Assembly (NCBI GenBank): GCA_964518765.1
Contig: CAZFJC010000013.1
Span: 19,898 to 83,897 of the forward strand
Length of the DNA stretch: 64,000 nucleotides
DNA from: CAZPNX01 sp964518765
GTDB lineage: Bacteria; Edwardsbacteria; AC1; EtOH8
Direction of reading: 5' to 3'
A program made the position numbers and the translations under genes. This document shows positions 8,678-17,384 of this stretch, in pieces (position 1 is the stretch's first letter; the number at the start of each line of letters is the position of its first letter). The notes beneath the pieces are model-generated. The model was not told the origin of the DNA, did not search any database, and was given only the letters and a program-made list of their open reading frames with translations.

Positions 8678-9003
8678 ACGCCCTCGGGGCCGGTGGTTGA
8701 AGGCTCCTCGGCCGGCTTCCCCAGATATACCCCCAGATCCCACACCCCCTCCTTGAAGCGCGCCGGATCGAACTCCCAAGGCAGCAGGTCATCCTTCTGG
8801 TGGCTGCAGGCCAGGCAGCAGGCGGTTCGGTTTTCCAGGCAATCCAATCCTCCCCTGGAGAGGGGAATGAAAAGGTCTACCACCCAGGCCCCACGTTCGG
8901 AGTACATGGCGAAGGCGTGAAAAGCCAACTCGCGGCCGCAGTAGAGGCATTGCCCCCGGCTGCGGTTGAAGACCTCTATCCTCTGCTCCTCTTCACATTG
9001 CAT
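8674..9003 (-). CDS. HNH-like zinc-binding protein lacking the catalytic histidine
   Basis: The 109-residue protein has the layout of an HNH domain: RSRGQCLYCG, then GAWVVDLFIPLSRGGLDCLEN, then CCLACSHQK. In active HNH nucleases the middle part reads W-x-VDH; here the His is replaced by Leu (VDLFIP). The zinc-binding CxxC pairs are kept, so the fold is probably intact but nuclease activity is doubtful. Its start overlaps the end of the upstream receiver gene by 11 bases, and its stop overlaps the start of the downstream receiver gene. It is therefore wired into a signalling operon, which suggests nucleic-acid or protein binding rather than DNA cleavage. Confidence 0.75.
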   Translation of the reverse strand: MQCEEEQRIEVFNRSRGQCLYCGRELAFHAFAMYSERGAWVVDLFIPLSRGGLDCLENRTACCLACSHQKDDLLPWEFDPARFKEGVWDLGVYLGKPAEEPSTTGPEGV

Positions 9004-9430
9004 CGGTCTCTCCTTCTAATCCCTCACCCCCGGCCATCCCTGGATTGCGGCCGGGCCGGTGCTCCAGCCCGAGGCTGAGCAGGGCCTTCTCCAGGAGACC
9101 CGGGGCCTCGTCCTTCTTCAGGCAGAAGGCCGCCCCCAGCTCCTGGGCGTGGCGGGCCAGATCGGGTCCGCAGAAATCGGTGATGATGATAATCTCCGTC
9201 CCGGCGCTGGCGCGCCTGGCCTGCCATAGCACCTTGAGGGCCTCCTCCTGCCTGGCGGCGTCGGGCATCACCTCGGAGATCACCAGATCGTAGCCGCCCC
9301 GCCATAGCTTGGGGTAGGCGGCCACCGGGTTATGGGCTACGTCAAGCTCGGCGTCCATAACCTCGAGCACTCCCATCAGGGATGGATCGATGCCGTGGTT
9401 GTCTCCCACCATCAGGATACGCTTAGCCAC
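8993..9430 (-). CDS. Degenerate receiver-domain protein without phosphorylation Asp
   Basis: The 145-residue protein has the receiver fold pattern: RILMVGDNHG, a central DLVISEVMPD, then EIIIITDFCG and FCLKKDEAP. The phosphorylated Asp that should follow DLVIS is Glu, and one acidic-pocket residue is Gly (MVGDN). It is probably not switched by a phosphotransfer reaction. It may be permanently in one state or respond to binding. A Gly/Glu-rich tail follows the domain. Translation starts at GTG behind GAGGAGGG. It is the first gene of the three-gene cluster, with a promoter at 9463-9492. Confidence 0.8.
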   Translation of the reverse strand: MAKRILMVGDNHGIDPSLMGVLEVMDAELDVAHNPVAAYPKLWRGGYDLVISEVMPDAARQEEALKVLWQARRASAGTEIIIITDFCGPDLARHAQELGAAFCLKKDEAPGLLEKALLSLGLEHRPGRNPGMAGGEGLEGETDAM

Positions 9431-9462
9431 CGGCCCTCCTCTTCGATCGTGATTTTACTGGT

Positions 9463-9492
9463 ATGATAACCATAGGACCGGCACTCTGGCAA
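9463..9492 (-). promoter_or_regulatory. Promoter of the receiver/HNH-like cluster
   Basis: On the minus strand, TTGCCA (9487-9492) and TATCAT (9463-9468) are 18 bases apart, and each matches five of six consensus bases. The leader to the GTG at 9430 would be about 25 bases. Confidence 0.55.
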
Positions 9493-9572
9493 TGGATTTA
9501 TGGCTTAACATCGCATAGGGCAAATTCAGTAAAAAAAGCGCCTGCTATCCAAGCGGAGGGCAGGGCAAAAGA

Positions 9573-9602
9573 GCGGCGGGCCGTCCTGGGACGGCCCGCC
9601 GC
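9573..9602 (-). terminator. Intrinsic terminator after the NarL-type regulator gene
   Basis: A 12-bp GC-only inverted repeat (9573-9584 with 9591-9602) has a 6-base loop. It is followed on the minus strand by CTTTTGCC. It lies downstream of the kinase/regulator operon that ends at 9659. Confidence 0.7.
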
Positions 9603-9658
9603 CTGGCGATCTTGAGCCGCTGGCTTTATCCCTGATATTTAATCTCTAATCTACGCCC

Positions 9659-10324
9659 CTATTGCTTCAGCCAGTTGATGGCATAGTGGGCCAGCTCCGA
9701 GGAATTCTTGAGGTTGAGCTTCTTCTTGATCTTCTCCTTATAGACCTGGATGGTCTTGTGGCTCAGGCCCAGCATGGAGGCCATCTCCTGGTTCTTTCTT
9801 CCCATGCCCACCAGCCTCAGCACCTCCATCTCCCGGTCGGTCAGGTTCTCCACCAGCAGGGTCTTGGCCCCGGTGTCGCGGCCGACGATCTTCTCCAGCA
9901 GTAGGCTGGAGAAATTCTCGCTGAGATAGACCTTGCCCGCCAGCACCCGGCGCACCGCGTTCAGCAGCTCCTCGTTGGCCTCCTTTTTCATGATGTAGCC
10001 CCTGGCGCCGGCCTTGAGGGCCCGCTCGGCGTAGATGGCCTCGTCGTATATCGAGAGAATCAGCACCGCCAGCCGGGGGGAGCGTTTGTGGAGCGACTTG
10101 GTCAGCTCCAAGCCGTCAGCCCCCTTGAGCCCGATGTCGATGATGGCCAGGTCCGGCTTGGTCTTGGCGATCTCCTCCAGCGCCTGCTGGGTATCGGCTG
10201 CCTCGCCCACCACCCTCAGGTCCCCCTGCATATCCAGGAGCATCTTCAGCCCCTGCCTCACCAGCGGATGATCGTCGACGATGAACACCGAGCGCCTGGC
10301 ATTACGGTTTCCAGCTTTTTCCAT
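9659..10324 (-). CDS. NarL/FixJ-type response regulator
   Basis: The 221-residue protein has an N-terminal receiver (FIVDDHPLVRQG, phosphorylation Asp in AIIDIGLKGADG, Lys in YIMKKEA) and a C-terminal LuxR-type helix-turn-helix. The HTH begins LTDREMEVLRLVGMGRKNQE and continues SHKTIQVYKEKIKKKL. It should bind DNA when phosphorylated by the kinase encoded immediately upstream. The two genes abut with no intergenic base, and the ribosome-binding site (GGAGGAG) lies inside the kinase stop region. It is the cognate regulator of that PAS kinase by position and by type, because HisKA_3 kinases pair with NarL regulators. Confidence 0.95.
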   Translation of the reverse strand: MEKAGNRNARRSVFIVDDHPLVRQGLKMLLDMQGDLRVVGEAADTQQALEEIAKTKPDLAIIDIGLKGADGLELTKSLHKRSPRLAVLILSIYDEAIYAERALKAGARGYIMKKEANEELLNAVRRVLAGKVYLSENFSSLLLEKIVGRDTGAKTLLVENLTDREMEVLRLVGMGRKNQEMASMLGLSHKTIQVYKEKIKKKLNLKNSSELAHYAINWLKQ

Positions 10325-13300
10325 CTATCTCCTCCCTCTGTTCGTTATCGTCCTATGGGGGATGCTGAACAGGCAACGCACCACCGTGCCGCCCTTGCCT
10401 CCCGGAACGATCTCCAGCTCCGCCCCGATGATGTCGGCCCGGTATCTCATGATATTCAGCCCCATCCCCTGGGAAGCCTCTCTTCCGGAAGGCAGTCCGA
10501 GGCCGTCGTTGGCTATGGACAGCAGGCCCCGCTCCTTCTCCCGGCGCAGGGTGACCTCGATGGTCTTTGGAGCGGCGTGCTTTAGGGCGTTGTTGACCGC
10601 CTCCTGGGCAATGCGGTAGAGGTGGGTGGCCGCGGCCAGGTCTTCGATCTCCAGAGTCTCGTCCAGCGCCGCCCGGCAATCCACCCCCAGGGCCGAGGTC
10701 GCCCGGCAGAGCTCAGCCAGGCCCACGGCCAGCCCGCCCTGTTTGATGCTCAGCGGGGAGAGTCCCCGGGCCAGGGCCGAGACTTGTTCCATGGTCTGCC
10801 GGTTCAGCCGGGCGATGGCCATGAGATCGCCATCGTCCGGCAGCCGGCCCTCCTTCAGCTTCTGTCTCAGGGCCCCGATCCTAAGCGAAGTCGAGGTCAG
10901 CATCTGGTTGACGCCGTCGTGCAAGTCGTGTCCGATCTGGTACTGCACCCGGTCCCCGACCTCCAGCACCTCCTTTTCCAAACGCTTCCGTTCGGTGATG
11001 TCCCGGTGGAAACCCAGGAAGTATGACCTTTCCCCGATGCGCACCACGCTGCTGGATACCTGAAGCGGAAACCTCTGTCCGTCCCGGCGGTAGTGCTCCA
11101 CCTCGAAACGGAGGTGCTCGCCGGACAGCATCCTCTCCAGCCGCTTTTTGATAAGCCTGGCGCTCTCCGGGGTGTCCAGGTCCTCCAGCCTCAAGCGGCT
11201 CATCTCCTCGGGGCTGCCGTAGCCGTGCATCCTGGCGAAAGATTCATTGACGATAAGTTCTCCCCCCTCCACCGGCATCAGCATGATGCCGTCCGAGGCC
11301 TGGTTGAACAGGGTGCGGTACCTCTCCTCGCTGTCCCTCAGCGCCTGTTCGGCCCGCTTGCGGTCGCTTATATTTCTGATCACCCCCAAAATACTGGCGG
11401 GACGTCCTTGCTCATCCCTGACCACCATGGCGGTTACCCCACACCATACGGTCCCCCCCGACTTAAGCCGGCATTCCAAGTCCAGGGTACCCGAGAGGGG
11501 TCCCTCAGCCTGGCCTTTCTTGAGGACCGCGGCTCCCTCCCTATGGATGGCCCTTAATGACTCCAACGACCCCGGAGCCACCAAGCCCTCCATCCCCAAG
11601 GCCATGGCCTCCTCGATGGAGTAGCCCTGCAAACGTTGGATCGAAGGGCTGATATAGGTGAACCTGTTGTTCAAGTCCGCAGTAAAAATAACCTCCGCGC
11701 TGATTTCGGCCAGCAGCCGGTAGCGCTCCTCGCTCTCCCGCAACGCCCTCTCCGCCCTCTTGCGCTCGGTGATATCCCGGACCACCGCCATGAACCCGGA
11801 AGGACGGCCGTCGGCCCCGGGCAGGGTCGAGGCGCTAAGTTCCGCCTCGAATATGCTCCCGTCGCGGCGCAACATGCGATACTCGACGGCATGTACCGGC
11901 TGTCCATAGAGCGATTTCCTGGCGTTGTCGGCCGCCCTGGGCCTGTCCTCGGGTACTATGAAATCATAGACATCAGCCCCCATCAGCATCGACGGGTCGG
12001 CCACCCCGTTCATGTCGGCCGCCCTTTGGTTGGCGGCCGTCACCTTTCCCTTCAGGTCGGAGACGATGATGGCGTCCGGCGAGGTCTCCACCAAGGTCCG
12101 GTACTTTAGCTCGCTGGCCCGCAGGGCCTCCTCGGCCCTCTTCCATTCGGTGATGTCCCTGAATATGCCGAAGGTGCCTATGAGCCTGCCCAGGCGGTCG
12201 CTCTGGGGGGTGGCGGTTACCAGGATCCGCCTGGCCTGTTTGCCCTGGCGGACTATGCTCAGTTCATAGGTGCTTTTGACGTTCTGGCGGCGCAGCCTGG
12301 TCTGCCTGACGGCCTCGTTGTACTGCTTCGGGGTGGTAAAATCCCTCAGGCTCTTTCCGATCAATTCCCCAGGCCCTACCCCGAATATCTGCTCGGCGGC
12401 CGGATTGGCGAAGACGAACCTCTCCGAGAGGTCGACGATGCCGATGCCCTCGCCCTGGTTCTGCACCAAGGTCCGCAGCTGGCGCTCGCTGTCGCGTAGG
12501 GCTGCCTCCGTCTCGCGCCGCCGGGTTATATCCCTGACCACGGAGACGATCTGCGGCCCCGCCTCTCCGTCAACCACCGTGGCGTTTATCTCCACCGGTA
12601 CCGCCGTCCCGTCGGGGTGTACGAAGTCCAGTTCCAGCATTCGCGCCGAGCCGCGTCGCAGGCATTTTTTGATCTCCGCCCGGCTTCGATCTCGATCGTG
12701 GGCGGCTGTCCAATCCGTGATCGGCCTGCCGATTATCGAGCCCAGCGCCTTGCGGCCGGTCAGCCTCAGGTACTCTCGGTTGGCATCCAGCACCAAGCCC
12801 CGGGCGTCCAGGATGACATAGCCGGTGTCGGTGGCCTCCACCAGAGCCCGGTACTTGCCCTCGCTCTGACGGACGGCATCCGCCAGCCTCTGCCACTCGG
12901 TAATGTCCCGGGCCGAGACCGCCAGCAGCCTGCGAGCGCCTTTCCCCGGGTAGCGGCTGGCGTTGAATTCCAGGATCCTGATCCCGCCGTCCTTGGTCCT
13001 GGCCTCGCAGACCACCGGCCCGGTTTCATCGCCGGCCGCCGCCGTTCTAAATAGACGCTTCAGCCCGGCGACCTGCCGGGCGGGGATGGCGCCATAGAGG
13101 ATCCTCCCGTCCCTGATTATCGCCTCGGAGCTGTATCCCAGTATCCTCTCCACCGAAGGCGAAACCGCCCGAAACCTCAGGCCGTGGTCCAGGGTGAAGA
13201 GGATGTCTCTGGAATTTTCGAAATGCACCCGGTAATGGTCGATTTCGACCACGCCCGGCGAACCCGAAGCTGCTGGCACGGAAAAACGTCTTCCGGCGCT

Positions 13301-13333
13301 GAGGGGTTTACCTTTTTTTCTCTTCGGCATCTC
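10325..13333 (-). CDS. Six-PAS cytoplasmic NarX-type sensor histidine kinase
   Basis: The 1002-residue kinase consists of six successive PAS domains, the sixth ending near residue 780. Most end in variants of RDITERKRAE. A HisKA_3 dimerisation domain with the phospho-acceptor helix IGHDLHDGVNQMLTS and an HATPase_c domain (RIAQEAVNNALKHA, then ANDGLGLPSG) follow. No membrane helix is present, so it senses an internal signal such as redox state or a small molecule. I place the start at MPKRKKGKPL (13333). The frame is open further upstream but would run into the divergent TPR gene, and that extension is not PAS-like. The regulator gene follows directly. Confidence 0.93.
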   Translation of the reverse strand, partial: EMPKRKKGKPLSAGRRFSVPAASGSPGVVEIDHYRVHFENSRDILFTLDHGLRFRAVSPSVERILGYSSEAIIRDGRILYGAIPARQVAGLKRLFRTAAAGDETGPVVCEARTKDGGIRILEFNASRYPGKGARRLLAVSARDITEWQRLADAVRQSEGKYRALVEATDTGYVILDARGLVLDANREYLRLTGRKALGSIIGRPITDWTAAHDRDRSRAEIKKCLRRGSARMLELDFVHPDGTAVPVEINATVVDGEAGPQIVSVVRDITRRRETEAALRDSERQLRTLVQNQGEGIGIVDLSERFVFANPAAEQIFGVGPGELIGKSLRDFTTPKQYNEAVRQTRLRRQNVKSTYELSIVRQGKQARRILVTATPQSDRLGRLIGTFGIFRDITEWKRAEEALRASELKYRTLVETSPDAIIVSDLKGKVTAANQRAADMNGVADPSMLMGADVYDFIVPEDRPRAADNARKSLYGQPVHAVEYRMLRRDGSIFEAELSASTLPGADGRPSGFMAVVRDITERKRAERALRESEERYRLLAEISAEVIFTADLNNRFTYISPSIQRLQGYSIEEAMALGMEGLVAPGSLESLRAIHREGAAVLKKGQAEGPLSGTLDLECRLKSGGTVWCGVTAMVVRDEQGRPASILGVIRNISDRKRAEQALRDSEERYRTLFNQASDGIMLMPVEGGELIVNESFARMHGYGSPEEMSRLRLEDLDTPESARLIKKRLERMLSGEHLRFEVEHYRRDGQRFPLQVSSSVVRIGERSYFLGFHRDITERKRLEKEVLEVGDRVQYQIGHDLHDGVNQMLTSTSLRIGALRQKLKEGRLPDDGDLMAIARLNRQTMEQVSALARGLSPLSIKQGGLAVGLAELCRATSALGVDCRAALDETLEIEDLAAATHLYRIAQEAVNNALKHAAPKTIEVTLRREKERGLLSIANDGLGLPSGREASQGMGLNIMRYRADIIGAELEIVPGGKGGTVVRCLFSIPHRTITNRGRR

Positions 13334-13439
13334 TTGGGTTAATGATATAACACCTTCAGGTAAAAAGCAACTGCTAGGCGGAGGCCGTGGTGGAAATCGC
13401 TTTACTTTTGCTCCGGCATGTATTAGTATTAAGGCTACA

Positions 13440-14825
13440 ATGGAAAGGCCAGGCACCAATAACGGTGGCCCACCGAGCGACGCCCTGGAGGCCATGTTCG
13501 CCTCGTCGCAGGGAGCCGCCAGGTTCGAACTGGGCCTGCAGCTGGCGGACCGGCTGATCGTCAGATCCGATTATCCCCGGGCGCTGGAGGTCGTCGAGGG
13601 CCTCCAGGAACTGGCCCCCGACGAGTCCCGGGCCGCCCTGGTCAGCCAGAAGCTGGGGAGGATCTTCCTGCGCCTCAGCCGCTACGACCAGGCATATCAT
13701 CATCTGGGCCAGGCCCTCACCCGGCTGGGATCGAACCCCGAGAGCCTGGAGCTGTTCCTGGTCTACCATGACCTGGCCTGGATGTTCTACCGGCAGGGGC
13801 AGCTGGTCAAGGCCCGCAGCTACCTGGAGGGGGCCGAGCTGGTGCTCGACCTCCGCTCCGACCGCGAGCCCGGGATCGAGGCGGCCCGGGCCGATCTGCT
13901 GCACGTCTCGTCCCTGATAGAGGCGGCCTCGGCCAATCACGATCTGGCCCTGACCCTGCTGGAGGACGAGCGCCAGATACGCCTGCGGCTGGGCGACCGC
14001 TCCAGGCTGGCCGCGGTCTTCAACAAGATCAGCGGCGTCCACCAAGCCAGGGGCGACATGATCCGGGCCCGCCGCTACCAGGAGCAGGCTTTGGAGATGG
14101 CCCTCGAGTGCGGCGACCGCTTCCGGGAGGCGGTGTCGCTTAAGAATCTGGGGGAGATAAGCCACAGCCTGGGCGACCTGGAGAGATCGGAGGAATACTT
14201 CCTGAAGTCCCTGGAGCTCTCCCAGCAGGTGGGCAACCGCCTGGGCGGGGCCTTCGCCCGGGCCGGCCTAGGGAGGATCCTCACCAGCCGCGGCCGGTAC
14301 GCCGAGGCCGAGGAGCACCTGCTGGCCGCCCTGGAGATATCGCGCCAGGTAAAGAGCCGGGAGCGGGAATCATCGGTGCTGGCCGATCTGGCCGAGCTGT
14401 ACTGCGAGTGGGGCCGAGCCGACCTGGCCACCAAGCAGCTGGACGCGGCCGAGTCCCTCAACAACGAGCGCGAGCAGTTCCTGTCGGCCCGCCACCAGAT
14501 CGTGGCCGCCAAGGTGCTGTTCCGGGCCGGCAAGGCCCAGTCCCTGAGCCAGGCCAGGATCATCCTCGAGGGCCTGGTGTCCCATCCCATTATGATCGAC
14601 GACGAGGAGAGCCTTTCCTCGACCGAGCTGGAGATTGAGGCCAACCTGCTGCTGTCCCAGGTCCTGGCCAAATTGGGCTTCAGAGGCCGTTCCCAGACCG
14701 CGGCCGCCAAGGCCCAGGCCCTGACGGCCGAGTTCAGCTACAACTTTGACACACGGACCAAGGAGGCCTACTTCGCCAAGCCCGAGGTGCGGAGGGTGTT
14801 CGAGTGGCAGAAGGAGCTGGGCTAG
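13440..14825 (+). CDS. TPR-repeat protein (PIxIDDE paralogue family)
   Basis: The 461-residue soluble protein is built almost entirely of TPR helices, for example SLKNLGEISHSLGDLERSEE and GLGRILTSRGRYAEAEEHLL. The C-terminal segment contains HPIMIDDEES followed by a helical LLLSQVLAKLGF stretch and ends FAKPEVRRVFEWQKELG. This architecture is shared with the proteins at 1-624 and 44849-46213. It is divergent from the six-PAS kinase, 106 bases apart, so co-regulation is possible. TPR proteins of this kind (compare the helical arrays of MalT or Rap proteins) bind protein partners; the partner here is unknown. AAGG precedes the ATG. Confidence 0.9.
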   Translation: MERPGTNNGGPPSDALEAMFASSQGAARFELGLQLADRLIVRSDYPRALEVVEGLQELAPDESRAALVSQKLGRIFLRLSRYDQAYHHLGQALTRLGSNPESLELFLVYHDLAWMFYRQGQLVKARSYLEGAELVLDLRSDREPGIEAARADLLHVSSLIEAASANHDLALTLLEDERQIRLRLGDRSRLAAVFNKISGVHQARGDMIRARRYQEQALEMALECGDRFREAVSLKNLGEISHSLGDLERSEEYFLKSLELSQQVGNRLGGAFARAGLGRILTSRGRYAEAEEHLLAALEISRQVKSRERESSVLADLAELYCEWGRADLATKQLDAAESLNNEREQFLSARHQIVAAKVLFRAGKAQSLSQARIILEGLVSHPIMIDDEESLSSTELEIEANLLLSQVLAKLGFRGRSQTAAAKAQALTAEFSYNFDTRTKEAYFAKPEVRRVFEWQKELG

Positions 14826-14835
14826 CGCCAATCGT

Positions 14836-14874
14836 CGGAAAAGCCCCACCCTGATGAAGGGTGGGGCTTTTCCG
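14836..14874. terminator. Bidirectional intrinsic terminator
   Basis: A 16-bp inverted repeat (14836-14851 with 14859-14874) has CTTTTCC on the downstream arm and the mirror image on the other strand. It lies between the rightward TPR gene and the leftward small membrane-protein gene. Confidence 0.85.
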
Positions 14875-14885
14875 ATTACAGGTTA

Positions 14886-15167
14886 TCACCTCCCGTACTT
14901 GGCCGTCATGTTGGAAACGGTGTTGTAGTCGCAGTTGATGACCATCCCGCTGCGTGTGTCCATGACGAAGAAGCCGCAGAATACGTTGTCGTTCTTGTCG
15001 ATGGCGCTCCAGGTAGACATCTGGTAGGCGCCATTCATGGGGGTCGCGGCCGCCGGGGCCTGGGCCTGCACCGGCGTCGCCGGCCTTAGCATGACGAAGG
15101 CCAGCGCGGCCAGGGCCGCGCCCGCCAGCATCCATGGGAGCCCTGCTTTGAAACTTGAATTTTCCAT
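14886..15167 (-). CDS. Small membrane-anchored protein of unknown function
   Basis: The protein has 93 residues. One N-terminal hydrophobic helix (WMLAGAALAALAFVML) is followed by a Pro/Ala/Gln linker. A compact C-terminal part with two Cys (NVFCGFFVMDTRSGMVINCD) probably lies outside the cytoplasm. A clear GGAGA ribosome-binding site precedes the ATG. It follows ftsE by 23 bases and is probably cotranscribed with it, in the place where ftsX would be expected. It has no resemblance to FtsX. I do not recognise a family. Confidence 0.75.
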   Translation of the reverse strand: MENSSFKAGLPWMLAGAALAALAFVMLRPATPVQAQAPAAATPMNGAYQMSTWSAIDKNDNVFCGFFVMDTRSGMVINCDYNTVSNMTAKYGR

Positions 15168-15190
15168 GGCTGATCTCCTTTTGAATTGGA

Positions 15191-15919
15191 CTATCTTTGT
15201 GTGTCATTGTCGATGAATTGCTCCGCCTGCCTGGCCTCCCCACGCCGGTGCAGCCGGCAGGGCACCTCGCGGCAGATGCTCCCCGCCTCGAGGGCGATGA
15301 TGCGGAAGGGCATCTTCTTGACCAGCTCCTGCTCGTGGGTGGCCATCAGCACCGCCGTCCCCTTGGTGTTTATGTCCCGGAGAAGCTCCATGATCTCCAG
15401 GGTGCCGCGCGGGTCCACGTTCCCGGTGGGCTCGTCGGCCAGCAGCAGGAAGGGGTCGTTGACCAGGGCCCGGGCGATGGCCACCTTCTGCTGCTCCCCG
15501 CCCGAAAGCTGGAATGGGTAGCTGTGCCTTTTGTGGGCCAGGCCCACCTCGTTGAGAGCGGCCATGGACTTGCGGTGCACCAACCCGGAGGGGGCCCCGG
15601 TCACCTCCAGGGCGAAGGCCACGTTCTCATAGACGGTCCGTCCCGAAAGCAGCTTGAAGTCCTGGAAGATCACCCCCAGCTTGCGCCTGAGTTTGGGGAT
15701 GTCTCGTCTGGGCATCGCCTCCGATGAAAAACCGGCCACCTTAACCACCCCCTGGTCCGGCTTCTCCTGCATCATGATCATCTTGAGAATGGTGCTCTTG
15801 CCCGACCCCGAGGGGCCGATGAGCACTATAAACTCGCCCTTCTCCATATGGAAGGAGACATCGCGTAGGGCCGTCCAGTTGCCCTGGTATGTCTTGGAGA
15901 CGTGGATCAGCTCCAACAT
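15191..15919 (-). CDS. ftsE: Cell-division ABC transporter ATP-binding protein FtsE
   Basis: The 242-residue ABC ATPase has Walker A GPSGSGKST, the signature LSGGEQQKV, Walker B LLLADEPTGNVD, and the Q-loop in GVIFQDFKLL. The order HVSKTYQGNWTALRDVSFHM and the PRRDIPKLRRKLGVIFQD stretch are typical of FtsE. FtsE normally works with the membrane protein FtsX to activate cell-wall hydrolases at the septum. No ftsX lies next to it; instead a 93-residue membrane-anchored protein follows. The C-terminus adds about 20 residues rich in Arg and Glu. Confidence 0.9.
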   Translation of the reverse strand: MLELIHVSKTYQGNWTALRDVSFHMEKGEFIVLIGPSGSGKSTILKMIMMQEKPDQGVVKVAGFSSEAMPRRDIPKLRRKLGVIFQDFKLLSGRTVYENVAFALEVTGAPSGLVHRKSMAALNEVGLAHKRHSYPFQLSGGEQQKVAIARALVNDPFLLLADEPTGNVDPRGTLEIMELLRDINTKGTAVLMATHEQELVKKMPFRIIALEAGSICREVPCRLHRRGEARQAEQFIDNDTQR

Positions 15920-16016
15920 TTGATCGGATCTTCGTTTTTGAAAAATTTATCCGCGGAGAAAGCAGGGGCTATTTTTCTTTCCCGGTAGATTCTTTGCGCC
16001 CCCCTGCGGCATAAGA

Positions 16017-16976
16017 TTATCGCCTCAAACTTGCCGCCAGCAGCACCGCCCGGATCATCGGCTTCGGATCGGCCCGCCCTTTTCCGGCGATGTCCAGGGC
16101 CGTGCCGTGGGCCGGCGAAGTACGGATGAAGGGCAGGCCCAGGGTCAGGTTGACCGAGCCGCCCAAGGCCTTAAGCGGAAGCAATCCCTGGTCGTGGTAC
16201 ATGGCCACCAGAGCGTCCGCCTTCCCATCGGCCGACCAGCGGAAGCCGGCCTCGGCCGACAGAGGACCCACTGCCCTTATCCCCCTGCGTTCCGCTTCTT
16301 TGACTGCGGGAGCGATGGCTCTCCTCTCTTCGTCCCCCAGCAGGCCTCCCTCACCGGCATGCGGGTTTAGCCCCAGCACCGCGATCCTCGGCCTGCATAT
16401 TCCCCACCAAGCCCTCAGCGCCAGGTCTGTCAGCCTAATTTTTTCGAGAACCAGCTTAGAGTTGATCAGCGGCGACAGCTTAGAGACCGGTTCATGGATG
16501 GTGGCCAGGGTCACCTTGTGGGCCTCGGAGACGAACATCATGGCGAAATTGTCTACACCAGCCAGACCTGCCAGTAACTCGGTGTGCCCAGGAAAGCGGT
16601 AGCCGGCCAGATTCAGAGCCTTTTTCGAAATCGGCGCGGTGGCCATGGCCGAGAATCTCCCGGTCAGACAAAGCACGGCCGCGGCCACTACCGCCTCGGC
16701 CGAGACGGTTCCTGAAGCGGACGAAATCATCCCCGGCACCGGCAGTTTTCGTGGCTCGGCGGTCGGCTCGATCTCCAAACCGCCGAGGGACAGCCCCAGC
16801 TTTCGTCCGGCCGCCCGCCAAATCGATTCCGGCCCCACCAGCACCGGCCGGCAGGCCCTGCGGACCTGGGGCGACAGGGCCGCCTTGATGGAGATCTCGG
16901 GGCCGATGCCGGCCGGGTCGCCCAGGGTGATGCCGATCAGGGGTTTCCGGGCAGCTGGATTTCGATCGCTTCTCAT
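16017..16976 (-). CDS. pdxA: 4-hydroxythreonine-4-phosphate dehydrogenase PdxA
   Basis: The 319-residue protein catalyses NAD-dependent oxidation of 4-hydroxy-L-threonine phosphate in vitamin B6 biosynthesis. The start GITLGDPAGIGPEISIKA is diagnostic. TAPISKKAL, GHTELLAGLAG, NPHAGEGGLLGDEE and MYHDQGLLPLKAL carry the metal- and substrate-binding residues of the PdxA family. It begins two bases after the FmdB-like gene and is the last gene of a leftward cluster running from about 20.8 kb. DXP-independent partners such as pdxJ are not in the window. Confidence 0.96.
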   Translation of the reverse strand: MRSDRNPAARKPLIGITLGDPAGIGPEISIKAALSPQVRRACRPVLVGPESIWRAAGRKLGLSLGGLEIEPTAEPRKLPVPGMISSASGTVSAEAVVAAAVLCLTGRFSAMATAPISKKALNLAGYRFPGHTELLAGLAGVDNFAMMFVSEAHKVTLATIHEPVSKLSPLINSKLVLEKIRLTDLALRAWWGICRPRIAVLGLNPHAGEGGLLGDEERRAIAPAVKEAERRGIRAVGPLSAEAGFRWSADGKADALVAMYHDQGLLPLKALGGSVNLTLGLPFIRTSPAHGTALDIAGKGRADPKPMIRAVLLAASLRR

Positions 16977-16978
16977 GG

Positions 16979-17344
16979 TTAAGCCGCCGATTCGTCTATC
17001 CCTGAACCGGTATCCTGGTCCGGGTGTGCCTCCTCCTCTATCGCCTCGTCCACCATCTGATCGAAATCTTCACCTACATCCTCGCCCATCTCCTTGCCCA
17101 TCTTCTTGGCCCACCTGGCCACCGAGGCTGGATCGTTCTCGTCAAGGCCGGCCAGGGACGAGGGATCGGCCAGGCGCTCCAGCCGGCTCTCCTGGGAGCG
17201 AACTGCCCGGAAGCGCGACATCAGACGCTCCAGCCTTCTCCCTTTGCACTTGGGGCATTCGAGAGGATCGCTGTCCGCGGAGGAAAGAATCAGCCGGCTG
17301 AATTCGCAGCCACAGTCAAGGCAGCGGTACTCGTAAATTGGCAT
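16979..17344 (-). CDS. FmdB-family zinc-ribbon protein
   Basis: The 121-residue protein begins MPIYEYRCLDCGCEFSRLI and continues LECPKCKGRRLERLMSRF, the FmdB zinc ribbon with two Cys pairs. The C-terminal two thirds are acidic and low in complexity. FmdB-family proteins are often called regulatory, but their role is unproven. It lies between the TSUP gene and pdxA and abuts pdxA, which suggests one transcript. No strong ribosome-binding site is visible in front of its ATG. Confidence 0.88.
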   Translation of the reverse strand: MPIYEYRCLDCGCEFSRLILSSADSDPLECPKCKGRRLERLMSRFRAVRSQESRLERLADPSSLAGLDENDPASVARWAKKMGKEMGEDVGEDFDQMVDEAIEEEAHPDQDTGSGIDESAA

Positions 17345-17384
17345 GGTAAACTGTCTTGTTTATGTTGCTTTACGCCGATGTGGT

